From contig LADS01000042.1 of the NCBI GenBank assembly GCA_000961725.1, positions 1 through 39,333 on the forward strand: 39,333 bases of DNA, written 5' to 3'. Origin of the DNA: Desulfobulbaceae bacterium BRH_c16a. GTDB lineage: Bacteria > Desulfobacterota > Desulfobulbia > Desulfobulbales > Desulfocapsaceae. Numbering within the stretch: position 1 is the first letter of the stretch; each line of letters starts with the position of its first letter. A model generated the notes under the pieces. The model searched no databases. It was not told where the DNA came from and saw nothing but the letters and a program-made list of their open reading frames with translations. The position numbers were made by a program, and so were the translations under genes. Positions 24,808 to 33,804 of this stretch are shown here, in pieces.

Positions 24808-24836
24808 ATAATCTCTCCTTCCCGGATAAAAGTCAA
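24808..24836 (-). promoter_or_regulatory. Promoter of the small outer-membrane protein gene
   Basis: On the minus strand, TTGACT (24836-24831), a 17-bp spacer and GATTAT (24813-24808). The transcript would begin near 24800, about 80 nt before ATG 24719. Confidence 0.5.
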
Positions 24837-24857
24837 GAGGAAAGTGTTCCTGATGAC

Positions 24858-24885
24858 CTCCTGGTGGAGCGACTCCTGGGGGAGT
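24858..24885. promoter_or_regulatory. Two direct copies of a 12-bp palindrome (operator candidate)
   Basis: CTCCTGGTGGAG (24858-24869) and CTCCTGGGGGAG (24873-24884) are repeated with a 15-bp centre spacing, each with CTCC/GGAG arms. They lie in the 366-bp divergent intergenic region just upstream of the promoter at 24808-24836. They may bind a regulator shared by the two diverging envelope genes. Apart from promoter candidates, the rest of this gap shows no gene. Confidence 0.35.
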
Positions 24886-24983
24886 GGCATAGCATCATCC
24901 GCTACCCTCGAAATGAACATACAGAAGGAGTATCCGGGCTAAGGGTTGTTCAAGTGAAACATTGTCAGTTCAATATACTCGTC

Positions 24984-25012
24984 TTGCTTGTCTTTACGAA
25001 TTGCGATATAGA
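24984..25012 (+). promoter_or_regulatory. Weak promoter candidate for the VCBS protein gene
   Basis: TTGCTT (24984-24989), 17 bp, TATAGA (25007-25012). The matches are only partial. Placed about 75 nt before ATG 25086. Confidence 0.3.
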
Positions 25013-25085
25013 TAGCATCTCATGAGTGGTGTTCGCTTGAACCCGATCAATGTTGGTTGTAAGTGATTTAAAACTGGGAGATGTT

Positions 25086-26852
25086 ATGCGAAATAAAGTG
25101 GTGGTTCTTCTTCTTTGCTTCTTGCTGGGAAACAGCGTCGCCGTCTGCGGTCAAGAGAGCAAACAGAATTACAGGTTGATCTTTTCGACATTCGACGAGA
25201 GTTCTGCGGGGAACTATGCATATCTGCGGGATGGCATGCAAAGTATGCTTGTCAGTCGACTGGCGGCAAAGGAAAAAATTGAAGTAATTGATCGTATTAT
25301 AAGTGAAAAGGAACTGAGTACCCTTAAAGATGAAAAAACATCTTTAAAGGGTGGAGCTGCATCTCCTATCGCCGACTTTCTGGTCGAAGGGACTCTGTAT
25401 GGCTTGAAAAGCGGCCTGAATTTCCAGGTGGTTCTCTATCCGCTCGTGCCGGAAAAGGAAATTTTGAGGTTCTCGATTGTCACCAATACACCTGAGACCC
25501 TGATTACCGATATCGAGCAGCTTGCCGGCGAAATAGCTCAGGCGGCAATCGGAGGGAAGGTGCCGGAGCAGGCAGATCGGAATCAAACCCGTGAAGCCGG
25601 CGGAACCTCGAGCTTTGCAACGGCCCATCCCGAGGCGGCCTTCAAGAAGAATCTGTATTCCGGGACGATAGTCGGCGCACCGGACAGCATCGTGCAGACC
25701 AGCGCCTTGGGAAGCAAACGGAATATCACCATTCCATCCGAGATGACCATGATGAGCGTCGGTGATGCCGATGGCGATGGCGTTAAAGAGATTTTTGTCT
25801 TATCGGGGAGTAAGCTTGAACTGTATAACCTGAAGGGGAAAGCGATCGAGAGGGTGGCAAATACCACCTTGCCGAAAACAATGCGAAGTCATGCTCTCAA
25901 TGTGGCCGATCTCGATAATGATGGTGAACTGGAGATATATATAAGCGCTACGGCTGGGTTGGATGTGGCATCGATGATCATGAAGTGGGACAAGGATCGT
26001 GGCTTCCGAATTGTCGCCCAGAATATTTCCTGGTATCTGCGGCCGCTGTTTGTTCCGGGCAAGGGTTGGAACCTGGCCGGACAGAAACGGGGGGCGGATA
26101 AGATTCAATTTGTGCGGGAAGGGGTCTATCTCCTGCAGATGAATGAAAAATATGATCTGAACGAAGGAGAGCGTCTGGCCTTGCCCAAAAAAGTCAACCT
26201 GTTCGATTTTGTGTACGTCGATCTCGACGGTGACGGGGTTTCGGAAACGGTCGCCATAGATCAAAAAGAAAGAATGAAAGTGTATAACCAGGCAAATGAA
26301 CTGTTATGGGTAAGCCAGCGCAGCTTTGGCGGCAGCAAGATTTATCTGGGGCCGAGTCAGGGCCAGGCGGTAAGCGAAACCGACCGGAAAAACCTCACGG
26401 TGGATGAGGATGCCGATCGCGATTTGATATTTGTTCCCGGCAGGCTGCTCGTTGCCGATGTCGATAAGGATGGCCGTGAGGAGATTATCGTCAACGAAAA
26501 CATCTTGCCTTCCCTCGGCTTTGCCAACACTCCGGTGCTGAGCTTTTTCAGCAGGTTGCGAACCTATAAAGAAGGAATGGTGGTCGGGCTGGCCTGGAAT
26601 GGCGAGTCCATGAATGAGGTATGGCGAACCGGCAAATTCCGCGGGTATGTCGCGGATCATGGCTTTTCATTGCTGGATAAGACCGATGGGGGGAGTGGGC
26701 AATCCATCGTGTCCGATCATCCTAAAACTGTCGGCAGACTGTTTGTCGGCCAAATTCCAAACAGCGGGTCCTTTGCCTCCTTGCTGCCGGGTTCGGACAA
26801 ATCCGAACTCACAGTGTACGACCTGGAGTTTTCTTCTGGGAAATCAAAATGA
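25086..26852 (+). CDS. Secreted VCBS/FG-GAP repeat beta-propeller protein
   Basis: 588 residues from ATG 25086, with GGGAG 5 nt upstream. A signal peptide (NKVVVLLLCFLLGNSVAVC, about 3-21) ends in a Cys that could be cut by signal peptidase I or be a lipoprotein site. An N-terminal alpha/beta domain (YRLIFSTFDESSAGNYAYLRDGMQ) resembles the TolB-N/CsgG-like nucleus of envelope proteins and carries EKIEVIDR. From about residue 215 a propeller follows with four Asp-rich loops of the calcium-binding FG-GAP type: DADGDGVKEI, DLDNDGELEI, DLDGDGVSET and DVDKDGREEI. It is likely periplasmic or surface-bound, binding glycans or protein partners. The next gene is the porin, with a promoter between them. 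Confidence 0.88.
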   Translation: MRNKVVVLLLCFLLGNSVAVCGQESKQNYRLIFSTFDESSAGNYAYLRDGMQSMLVSRLAAKEKIEVIDRIISEKELSTLKDEKTSLKGGAASPIADFLVEGTLYGLKSGLNFQVVLYPLVPEKEILRFSIVTNTPETLITDIEQLAGEIAQAAIGGKVPEQADRNQTREAGGTSSFATAHPEAAFKKNLYSGTIVGAPDSIVQTSALGSKRNITIPSEMTMMSVGDADGDGVKEIFVLSGSKLELYNLKGKAIERVANTTLPKTMRSHALNVADLDNDGELEIYISATAGLDVASMIMKWDKDRGFRIVAQNISWYLRPLFVPGKGWNLAGQKRGADKIQFVREGVYLLQMNEKYDLNEGERLALPKKVNLFDFVYVDLDGDGVSETVAIDQKERMKVYNQANELLWVSQRSFGGSKIYLGPSQGQAVSETDRKNLTVDEDADRDLIFVPGRLLVADVDKDGREEIIVNENILPSLGFANTPVLSFFSRLRTYKEGMVVGLAWNGESMNEVWRTGKFRGYVADHGFSLLDKTDGGSGQSIVSDHPKTVGRLFVGQIPNSGSFASLLPGSDKSELTVYDLEFSSGKSK

Positions 26853-26902
26853 TAAAATAGCGGGAGTGAGTATAAAAAATTATACTATGGGGTAAAAAAA
26901 AC

Positions 26903-26931
26903 TTGACAAAGATCGTAGCCAGGGATAACGT
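26903..26931 (+). promoter_or_regulatory. Porin promoter
   Basis: Perfect -35 TTGACA (26903-26908), 17-bp spacer, -10 TAACGT (26926-26931). The leader to ATG 27068 is about 130 nt, which is long, as in stable porin mRNAs. Confidence 0.5.
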
Positions 26932-27067
26932 ACGGCATTAGCGAAATATCTTTACCGGTTTTCTTCTTGAGTTGAAGGAAGTCACAGCTGGTGGTCAGTC
27001 TGTTGAAACGGGTGAAGGGAAGTGATCCCCTCGAGAGAAGGGGGAAAAATGTATTCAGGAGAAAAAA

Positions 27068-28252
27068 ATGAAGAAGATTATCGCTTCTGCTGTAGGTTTG
27101 ATGCTGGCCGGTGGTATTGCTGCAACTACCGCTTCCGCTTTGGAGAACGAGTTCGGCGGTTACTGGCGTACCCGTTTGTACTTGCAGGATAACTTTGACG
27201 GTCAAGACAGTGGATCCATTTACTTGGCAGACAGCCGTACCCGTCTTTACTACACCGCCAAATTCAGTGACGATTTTAAATTTGTAAACAAGTTTGAGTT
27301 CAACACCGCTTGGGGTGATGCAAATGGTGGTGATATCGGCGCGGACGGTACTAGCATCTGGAGGATTAAAAACTCCTATGCCGATTTTAATGTAGGCACG
27401 GTAAACACCAAGATCGGTAGTCAAGGTGCCGCAGTAGCCCGTGGTTTCATCTTTGATGACGACTTCTCCGGCGTGATGGTAACCCCTAAATTCGGTAACG
27501 TATCAATACCTTTGGTATATATGTCTGTCAGTAATGAAGATGTCACAGAATTCGCCGGTTACGGTCATAAATCTAAAAAAGAAGGTATCGACGAAAATTT
27601 ATGGGCAGCATTGGCCAGCATAAACATTAGCGATGCCATTAAGGTTGTTCCCTATTTTGTTTACCACGAAGCCACCGGAGACTTCGATAACTATTATGTC
27701 GGTATCGATGCGGACATGAAAATGGAAGCTGTCACTGTATGGGGTACCGCTATTTTCAATGGCGGTACTATCGACGATGTTGACAACATGGGCTTCTTGG
27801 TAGCAGCTGGTGCAGATGCAGGTATGGTTCATGGCCAGGCTTTCTACGCAACCGGTGATGACGATGCAACCGATGGTGACAATGATCAATTCATCTCCGC
27901 TCCTGGTAGTTCCTACTACTGGTCCGAGATCATGGGTTACGGGGCATTTGATAACCGAGTCTCCAATGGTTCCTTGGGTGATGACATCACCAACGTTTGG
28001 GCTGCCAACGCCGGTGTGACCATCAAGCCGATGGACAAACTGAGAATCGATGCCGATGTATGGTATGCTTCTCTTGCTGAAGAAAATGCTGCCGGCGACG
28101 ACGAGCTTGGCGTTGAGTTCGATGGCAAACTGACCTACAGCATCTATGACAACCTGACTGCCGAAGCAATCTTCGCGTATCTCATTGCTGGCGATGCTAC
28201 CGGTGACGAGGATGTACTCGAGACAGGTGTACGCGTTTCTCTCAAGTTCTAA
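27068..28252 (+). CDS. Outer-membrane porin (trimeric type)
   Basis: 394 residues from ATG 27068 with AGGAG upstream. Signal peptide KKIIASAVGLMLAGGIAATT...ASA, mature start LENEFGGYWRTRLYLQDNF. The mature protein is acidic, Gly/Asp/Asn-rich, with alternating-residue strands (SRTRLYYTAKFSDDFKFVNKF), and ends VRVSLKF with the C-terminal Phe needed for BAM recognition. It matches the homotrimeric porins of sulfate-reducing Desulfobacterota. Codon choice (GGT, GTA, AAC, CGT, GAC) is clearly different from neighbouring genes and fits very high expression. It has its own promoter and strong terminator, so it is a monocistronic unit. It provides passive uptake of small anions or solutes; selectivity cannot be read. 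Confidence 0.93.
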   Translation: MKKIIASAVGLMLAGGIAATTASALENEFGGYWRTRLYLQDNFDGQDSGSIYLADSRTRLYYTAKFSDDFKFVNKFEFNTAWGDANGGDIGADGTSIWRIKNSYADFNVGTVNTKIGSQGAAVARGFIFDDDFSGVMVTPKFGNVSIPLVYMSVSNEDVTEFAGYGHKSKKEGIDENLWAALASINISDAIKVVPYFVYHEATGDFDNYYVGIDADMKMEAVTVWGTAIFNGGTIDDVDNMGFLVAAGADAGMVHGQAFYATGDDDATDGDNDQFISAPGSSYYWSEIMGYGAFDNRVSNGSLGDDITNVWAANAGVTIKPMDKLRIDADVWYASLAEENAAGDDELGVEFDGKLTYSIYDNLTAEAIFAYLIAGDATGDEDVLETGVRVSLKF

Positions 28253-28293
28253 TCGGGATTTTTCACGATTTAGCTGACAGACGAGCAGTACAG

Positions 28294-28327
28294 ACCCGGT
28301 GGAGATTTCTCCACCGGGTTTTTTTTT
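28294..28327 (+). terminator. Rho-independent terminator of the porin gene
   Basis: Perfect 11-bp stem (ACCCGGTGGAG / CTCCACCGGGT), loop ATTT, followed by nine T (28319-28327). Confidence 0.97.
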
Positions 28328-28361
28328 ATCTTTTTCGCTGTTGGTGCAGGCTCGGAGACGC

Positions 28362-29759
28362 ATGATAAAAAAATCTGTACGCTGGCAGGTTCTGGCAATG
28401 GTGATGAGCGGAGTCTTCCTCTCCACCATGGACAGCGGCATGATCAATGTCGCCTTGCCGACCATAATGCGTTCCTTCAAGCTCAGTCTTGAACACGCAG
28501 AATTCATCGTCACACTCTACCTTCTCACCATCACCGTTTCTTTGGTGTTCTGGGGACAACTCGGTGACAGGCTTGGGCGTGGCTCGGTCTATCTGACCGG
28601 GATGTTGTTGTTTTCCCTCGGTTCCATCGCCTGTTATTTTTCATCGACATATGAAAAACTGTTGCTGAGCAGATTTTTTCAAGCTGTCGGGGCCAGTATG
28701 ATGATGGCATCGGGGCCGGCAATAATCAAAATGGTTTTTCCTGCCGGCCACCTTGGCCGAAGTCTGGGCATGGTTGGCGTTGCTACGGCATGCGGGCTGC
28801 TGACGGGTCCTTTCGTCAGTGGGCTTGTTCTCGGCAACTTCGAATGGCAGGCTGTTTTTCTTGTGACCCTGCCGGTCAGCATCTCTGTTCTCCTGTTCGG
28901 TCGAGTGTTTCTCCTTGGTCGCATGCCCGTGCAGAAATCTGCTCCTGCCATTTCATTCGACTGGAAAGGGAGCAGCTGCTGGGTAGCAATGGCGGTTCTG
29001 GGCGTGTGGGCTTTTCATCGAATCGATCTGCTGTTGAATATTTCCACTGTCGTAATCTTTGTTCTCCTTGTCCTGTTTGGGGTACTCTTTGTTCGGATTG
29101 AAAAAAAGACGAAAAACCCGATTGTGCCGCTGTCGCTATTCGTTAAGCAATACTATTGGGTGGGGGTACTTACCGCCGCACTTTCCTTTGCAGCTTTATT
29201 CTCTGTCCTGGTTCTGGTGCCTTTTTATCTCGAATATATTCTCATGCTGCCGATAGAAGAGGTCGGTAAAGTGATGATGGCAGTTCCGGCAACGCTTATA
29301 ATTCTGTCGCCTGGTTCAGGGAGGCTATACGATAAAATAGGGGCCAGGTTGTTGACTACAGTCGGAATGGGGATCAGCACCGCAGCACTGGTTAGCCTTG
29401 CCTGGCTTTCGTCGGAAAGTTCACCTGTCGAAGTGATGATCAGACTTGCCTTGCTGGGCGCGGGACAATCTATCTTCCTGTCGCCGAACAGCGCTTCCGT
29501 TCTTTCCCGGGTGGGGGAAGAACATTCCGGGATTACTGCGGGAATTCTGGCGACTGCCAGAAATTTTGGGATGGTCGCCGGCGCCACCCTGGCAGCGGCA
29601 TTTTTTGCCTGGTGGTTTACTTTCTTTAGTGGCGGTGGACAGTTAGCCGATTATTCGATGGCTGACCAAAACGCTTTTATTCTTGCCCTGCGAACGACTT
29701 TTCTTATGACCTCCTTTCTTGCCCTGGCGGGATGTATCATTTCTGCTCGAAGGGAATAG
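28362..29759 (+). CDS. MFS transporter, DHA2 (EmrB/QacA-like) type
   Basis: 465 residues from ATG 28362 (GGAG 4 nt upstream). This start removes 21 residues that would come from inside the porin terminator. About 14 hydrophobic helices are visible. Motif D1 (STMDSGMINVALPTI), motif A (GQLGDRLGRGSVYLTG) and motif C in TM5 (GLLTGPFVSGLVLG) are those of drug:H+ antiporter family 2. It likely exports amphiphilic compounds or a metabolite in exchange for protons. The final 23 bp overlap the convergent sensor kinase gene. Confidence 0.92.
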   Translation: MIKKSVRWQVLAMVMSGVFLSTMDSGMINVALPTIMRSFKLSLEHAEFIVTLYLLTITVSLVFWGQLGDRLGRGSVYLTGMLLFSLGSIACYFSSTYEKLLLSRFFQAVGASMMMASGPAIIKMVFPAGHLGRSLGMVGVATACGLLTGPFVSGLVLGNFEWQAVFLVTLPVSISVLLFGRVFLLGRMPVQKSAPAISFDWKGSSCWVAMAVLGVWAFHRIDLLLNISTVVIFVLLVLFGVLFVRIEKKTKNPIVPLSLFVKQYYWVGVLTAALSFAALFSVLVLVPFYLEYILMLPIEEVGKVMMAVPATLIILSPGSGRLYDKIGARLLTTVGMGISTAALVSLAWLSSESSPVEVMIRLALLGAGQSIFLSPNSASVLSRVGEEHSGITAGILATARNFGMVAGATLAAAFFAWWFTFFSGGGQLADYSMADQNAFILALRTTFLMTSFLALAGCIISARRE

Positions 29760-31593
29760 GCGTTTTTTTCGGTAGCGACACAATTGCCAGAGTGCCACCT
29801 TCAGGTCCATCGCGGATAGTGAACAATCCTCCGTGTTGCTGGACTATCTGTTCGACCAGGGCCAGGCCCATGCCGTTTCCGTACGTCTTGGTGGTAAAAA
29901 ATGGATCCTTGACATGGGGGAGAGTTTCAACAGGTATACCCGGTCCTGAGTCGATAACATGAAATGTCATGAACTCATCGCTCTCCTGGGCGGAGATGCG
30001 CAGGAATCCGCCGTTCGACATGGCTTCCAGGCTGTTCCTGATGAGGTGGAGGAAAACCTGCCGGATTTTGTTTTCATCAATCGGCAGGGCTGGGCCGGGT
30101 CCCTCGAAATCAAGTGCGTACTCAATATTATTCTGTTTCATTGTAATGTAGAAGATCATGACCGTCTTGCGAATGAGAGCGAAAATCGGTCTCATTTCAA
30201 GATGAAGTTCCTTGTCTTCGACGAAACTGAAGAGGTCTTCCAGAATAATCTCTATTTTATTGCTCTCCTGGGTAATGATATTGAGAAAATTGGTAATGTA
30301 CGGGTCGGTTGATTTCTTGGTGAGCAACCGCGCGGTTCCGCCAATCGAGGTAAGAGGATTTCTGATAGCATGTAAAAGTTGAGCAGACATCTGGCCGATT
30401 GTGGCGGTGCGCTCCGCCTCAATAAGCAGATCCTTGCTTTTTTCCAACTCATGTGTCACCAGTTCGAGGGCGGCAATTTGCTCGGCCATTGCCGCGTAGA
30501 GATGACTGTGTTCGATGGCAAGGCTTGCCTGACTGGCAAATATCTCCAGTGCGTTGATGTCGTCAGCCGAGATAGGTGCTCCGGTAATATAGTTGTCGAC
30601 GATCATCACGCCAAGGAATTTGCTCGGTGAGCGGAGTGGTACTACCACGAAAGACGATTCCCCGAGAAGTTGGAGGAGGTCGTCCGGAACCCGGCACTCC
30701 GGAGCCCTGCCGTGCACAACATGGACAGGTTTGTTTGTTCTGCTTGAATGGATGAGAACGTGGTCGTGAACATCCGGCGATACACGAAGAGTCTGGATAA
30801 CCTTATTCACTTCGACATCTTCAGTGAGACCCTTGTCCTGAATCGAGTTTAAAATATCGTCAAGCTGCAGACCTTTTTCCTTGAGTGCGTTCCATACCCG
30901 GCCCGCTTCTTCCCTTGAGGAGGGACCGATTGCGAGAGTTCCTTGGAGGAAGCCGGTATTTTCATTATAGAGAGCAAGGAAAGCCCGGTTAAACCGTAAA
31001 CCGTCTTCGGAGGTGATACCGACCAGAATAGCCTGGAGAATGCCGTGTAATTCGACTGTATTCAGATAAGCGGTATTCATCTTCAGGTTGAGATGATGAA
31101 GAAAACGCATTCTCGTGTTGGTTTTTTGCAGTTCCTGCTGGAAAATGCGGCTGCTGATAGCCAAGCGCCTTTTTTTCAAGGTATTCTGCACGGTATGGGT
31201 AAACTGCTTGATATTCACCGGTTTGGTCAGATAATCGTCGGCACCCTGACGTAAACAGTCGAGCGCCACCTGAATATCGGTGGTGCCGGTCACCATTATT
31301 ATGCCAAGATCGGGATTGGTGGGGACTATATCTTTAAGTATTTCATTGCCGTTACGATCGGGTAGACCGATATCGAGGAGAACCAGGGCGATTTTCTCCG
31401 TGGCGAGCAGTGAAAGGAGTTCACGCGCGCTGCCGGCTTTAACAATGGAGATCCCTTGAGTGGCGAGATAATGAGACAGAAGAAGAACGATTTCCGGCGA
31501 GTCGTCAACTACAGCAACAACTTCGTCCGGCCCGAGGAGGTCGGAAGATGCAAGTGTCGAAGATGTATGCAGAGGTAAGAGAATTTCTACCAT
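29737..31593 (-). CDS. Receiver-GAF-histidine kinase hybrid (soluble)
   Basis: 618 residues from ATG 31593. Order: CheY-like receiver (about 25-140; acidic pair D30/D31, phosphoacceptor D74 in LLDIGLPD, Thr102/Thr104 region, K124 in LTKP); a short coiled coil; GAF domain (about 175-365); coiled coil; HisKA-type dimerisation domain with H408 in LLHAIRNPLTS; and HATPase with N520 (HLIRNSLEAM), DSGPGIP, DPFFTTK and GNGMGLAL. No membrane helix is present, so it senses a cytoplasmic ligand through GAF, or receives phosphate from another kinase at D74. No partner response regulator is encoded nearby. Its 3' end overlaps the MFS gene's end, so antisense interference is possible. Confidence 0.94.
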   Translation of the reverse strand: MVEILLPLHTSSTLASSDLLGPDEVVAVVDDSPEIVLLLSHYLATQGISIVKAGSARELLSLLATEKIALVLLDIGLPDRNGNEILKDIVPTNPDLGIIMVTGTTDIQVALDCLRQGADDYLTKPVNIKQFTHTVQNTLKKRRLAISSRIFQQELQKTNTRMRFLHHLNLKMNTAYLNTVELHGILQAILVGITSEDGLRFNRAFLALYNENTGFLQGTLAIGPSSREEAGRVWNALKEKGLQLDDILNSIQDKGLTEDVEVNKVIQTLRVSPDVHDHVLIHSSRTNKPVHVVHGRAPECRVPDDLLQLLGESSFVVVPLRSPSKFLGVMIVDNYITGAPISADDINALEIFASQASLAIEHSHLYAAMAEQIAALELVTHELEKSKDLLIEAERTATIGQMSAQLLHAIRNPLTSIGGTARLLTKKSTDPYITNFLNIITQESNKIEIILEDLFSFVEDKELHLEMRPIFALIRKTVMIFYITMKQNNIEYALDFEGPGPALPIDENKIRQVFLHLIRNSLEAMSNGGFLRISAQESDEFMTFHVIDSGPGIPVETLPHVKDPFFTTKTYGNGMGLALVEQIVQQHGGLFTIRDGPEGGTLAIVSLPKKTPIPFEQK

Positions 31594-31802
31594 ACCATTG
31601 TCCGGAGGACGATTGAGAGGCTCGTCAAGAGAAAAGATTATAGTATTGTTTTAGCAAAAAAGAGATCATCTGCAAAGTGAATAATTCTCAATCATTATCT
31701 TGATAGATTCTCTTCAGGAATAAAAATCGTATTACCCTGTTGCTCAATACTGTTGTATAGTCAGCGCGACCGTCGAGGCAATAGATATGACCAGAGCAGA
31801 GG
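31594..31802. promoter_or_regulatory. Divergent promoter region, kinase / helicase
   Basis: AT-rich. For the kinase (minus), a perfect TATAAT lies at 31642-31637 with no good -35. For the helicase (plus), TTACCC (31732-31737), 18 bp and TATAGT (31756-31761) sit about 45 nt before ATG 31803. No gene or hairpin is seen. Confidence 0.4.
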
Positions 31803-33797
31803 ATGATGAATTTGGAAAACATTTTCAAACCGGGTGGAGGGTTATCTTCATGTGTTGAGCATTTTGAAGCTCGGGAGGGCCAGCTTGAGATGGCCAAAGC
31901 CGTTGCATCAGTGCTTTTTGCCGGGAAAGACTCTGAATGTCTTGAGGCTGCAGCAAAAGTTCTGGTGGTAGAGGCGGAAACCGGAATCGGCAAAACACTG
32001 GCATATCTTATTCCTGCCGTCTTGTCGGGCAAGAGAGTGGTAGTGTCGACCGCTACTTTAAACCTCCAGGATCAGATCCTGAATAAAGATATTCCCCTCG
32101 TGGCCAGGATTCTGGACCAGGATATTCCCGCGATTTGTCTCAAGGGCCGACAAAACTATCTCTGCCTCTACCGGTGGTATCAGTATCGAAGCAATCCGCA
32201 ACTCTCGCTCTACGATGAGCCATGGGCGGAAAAAATAGATATATGGCTGCAGCGAACCTCAACCGGAGACCGAGCTGAGTTGGATTGGCTCAGTGACAAA
32301 TCCGGATTGTGGCCGAAGATATCCTGCCGGTCCAACCAATGCCTCGGCGGAGACTGTCCCGAATCTGCCGAGTGCTATATCAATGTGTTGCGGAGACAGG
32401 CCGGGAATTCCCGGTTGATAATCGTCAACCATCACCTCTTTTTCTCCGATCTGGCCCTGAAGAAGGGGGGCTTTGGCGAATTATTGCCAAGATACGAAGC
32501 GGTCGTATTTGATGAAGCGCATCATCTCGAGAATGTCGCCACAGTTTTTTTCAGTAAGAGTTTCAGCCAATATCAGCTGCTGGATCTGCTTGCCGATATC
32601 GAGCGCCAGGCTGAGTCCGATCTGAGTTTGGAGATGAAAGACGGCGTACTCTCTCAGCTGAGCGGATTACAGCAACGCATAGAAATATTCGCCCACATTC
32701 TTCCGGGCAAAATCGGCAGATTTCATCTTGACTCTTTATTTGACGAGGTTTCCAGGGAGGTATGGAGTGAGGAAGTGGAACTTCTGTCGACCGGAATCAA
32801 AAGGCTTATTGAAAAACTGCTAGGCTGTGAAGCGTATGGTGAAGGTTGGGGGCACTTGGCAAAAAGGGCCAAGGAACTCAATGATAATTTTCGTGACATC
32901 GCCTATTTTTTCGACCACAATGGCCACGATTATGTCTACTGGTACGAAAAAAGAGAACGAGCCATCACCATCTCCGCTACTCCTGTTTCGGTTGCCGGGG
33001 AATTGCAGGAGTGCCTGTACGGTGCGGTGGCCTCCTGTGTCATGACATCGGCTACTTTATCGTCCGGCGGATCGTTTAATTACATCAAGGAAAGGCTGGG
33101 GCTTGCCGACAATGCCGAATATTTTCAATTCAGGTCACCATTTGACTATCGGCAACGAACATTGTTATATGTCCCGGAGGCAGGTTTTCCCGACCCATCG
33201 GCTGAGGGGTTCTTGAAGAGCGTCAGCGGGCGGGTGGAAGAAATATTAAAGTTGAGTGAAGGAAGAGCGCTCATTCTCTGCACCAGTTTTAAAGGGATGG
33301 ACTTCCTGGCCGCGTACCTTGCAGGTGTCGTCGACTATCCCATCCTTGTGCAGGGGACGGCATCGAGAAATTCTTTGTTGCAAAGCTTTCGTGAAGAAAC
33401 GCACTCGGTGCTTCTGGCAGTTGCCAGTTTTTGGGAAGGTGTGGATGTTGTCGGTGAGGCCCTGAGTTGCGTTATTATAGATAAATTGCCTTTTGAAGTT
33501 CCAAGTGACCCGGTGATTCAGGCAAGAATTGCAGATATCAAAGAACAAGGCGGCAATCCCTTTTTCGCTTTCCAAGTTCCAAGAGCAATCCTGGCCTTAC
33601 GCCAGGGAGTGGGGCGATTGATGCGTTCCGCCACCGACAGAGGAGTAATCGCGATAATGGACACCCGCCTTTTCAGCAAGGGCTATGGCCGAACTTTCCT
33701 CGGCAGTTTACCGGCCTCGCCTGTGACAAGGAAAATGAGTGATATAGAACAGTTTTATCGCAAGGCAAATGCAACCGGAGAGCATAAGGAAATATAA
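31803..33797 (+). CDS. DinG/XPD-family Fe-S ATP-dependent DNA helicase
   Basis: 664 residues from ATG 31803 (ATG 31806 is equivalent). Superfamily 2 motifs: Walker A AETGIGKT (about 58-65), motif Ia STATLNLQDQ, and DEAH box FDEAHHLE (about 236-243). Between them sit cysteines C121, C175, C180, C185 and C191 (SCRSNQCLGGDC), which fit the [4Fe-4S]-binding insert of DinG/XPD helicases. Motif III/IV region TSATLSSGGSF, motif V SFWEGVDVVGEAL, and motif VI QGVGRLMRS with arginine fingers are intact. It should unwind forked DNA, D-loops or R-loops 5' to 3'. It is followed closely by the polyprenyl synthase gene (start 33805, 7 bp after the stop). Confidence 0.93.
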   Translation: MMNLENIFKPGGGLSSCVEHFEAREGQLEMAKAVASVLFAGKDSECLEAAAKVLVVEAETGIGKTLAYLIPAVLSGKRVVVSTATLNLQDQILNKDIPLVARILDQDIPAICLKGRQNYLCLYRWYQYRSNPQLSLYDEPWAEKIDIWLQRTSTGDRAELDWLSDKSGLWPKISCRSNQCLGGDCPESAECYINVLRRQAGNSRLIIVNHHLFFSDLALKKGGFGELLPRYEAVVFDEAHHLENVATVFFSKSFSQYQLLDLLADIERQAESDLSLEMKDGVLSQLSGLQQRIEIFAHILPGKIGRFHLDSLFDEVSREVWSEEVELLSTGIKRLIEKLLGCEAYGEGWGHLAKRAKELNDNFRDIAYFFDHNGHDYVYWYEKRERAITISATPVSVAGELQECLYGAVASCVMTSATLSSGGSFNYIKERLGLADNAEYFQFRSPFDYRQRTLLYVPEAGFPDPSAEGFLKSVSGRVEEILKLSEGRALILCTSFKGMDFLAAYLAGVVDYPILVQGTASRNSLLQSFREETHSVLLAVASFWEGVDVVGEALSCVIIDKLPFEVPSDPVIQARIADIKEQGGNPFFAFQVPRAILALRQGVGRLMRSATDRGVIAIMDTRLFSKGYGRTFLGSLPASPVTRKMSDIEQFYRKANATGEHKEI

Positions 33798-33804
33798 GAG
33801 AGAT

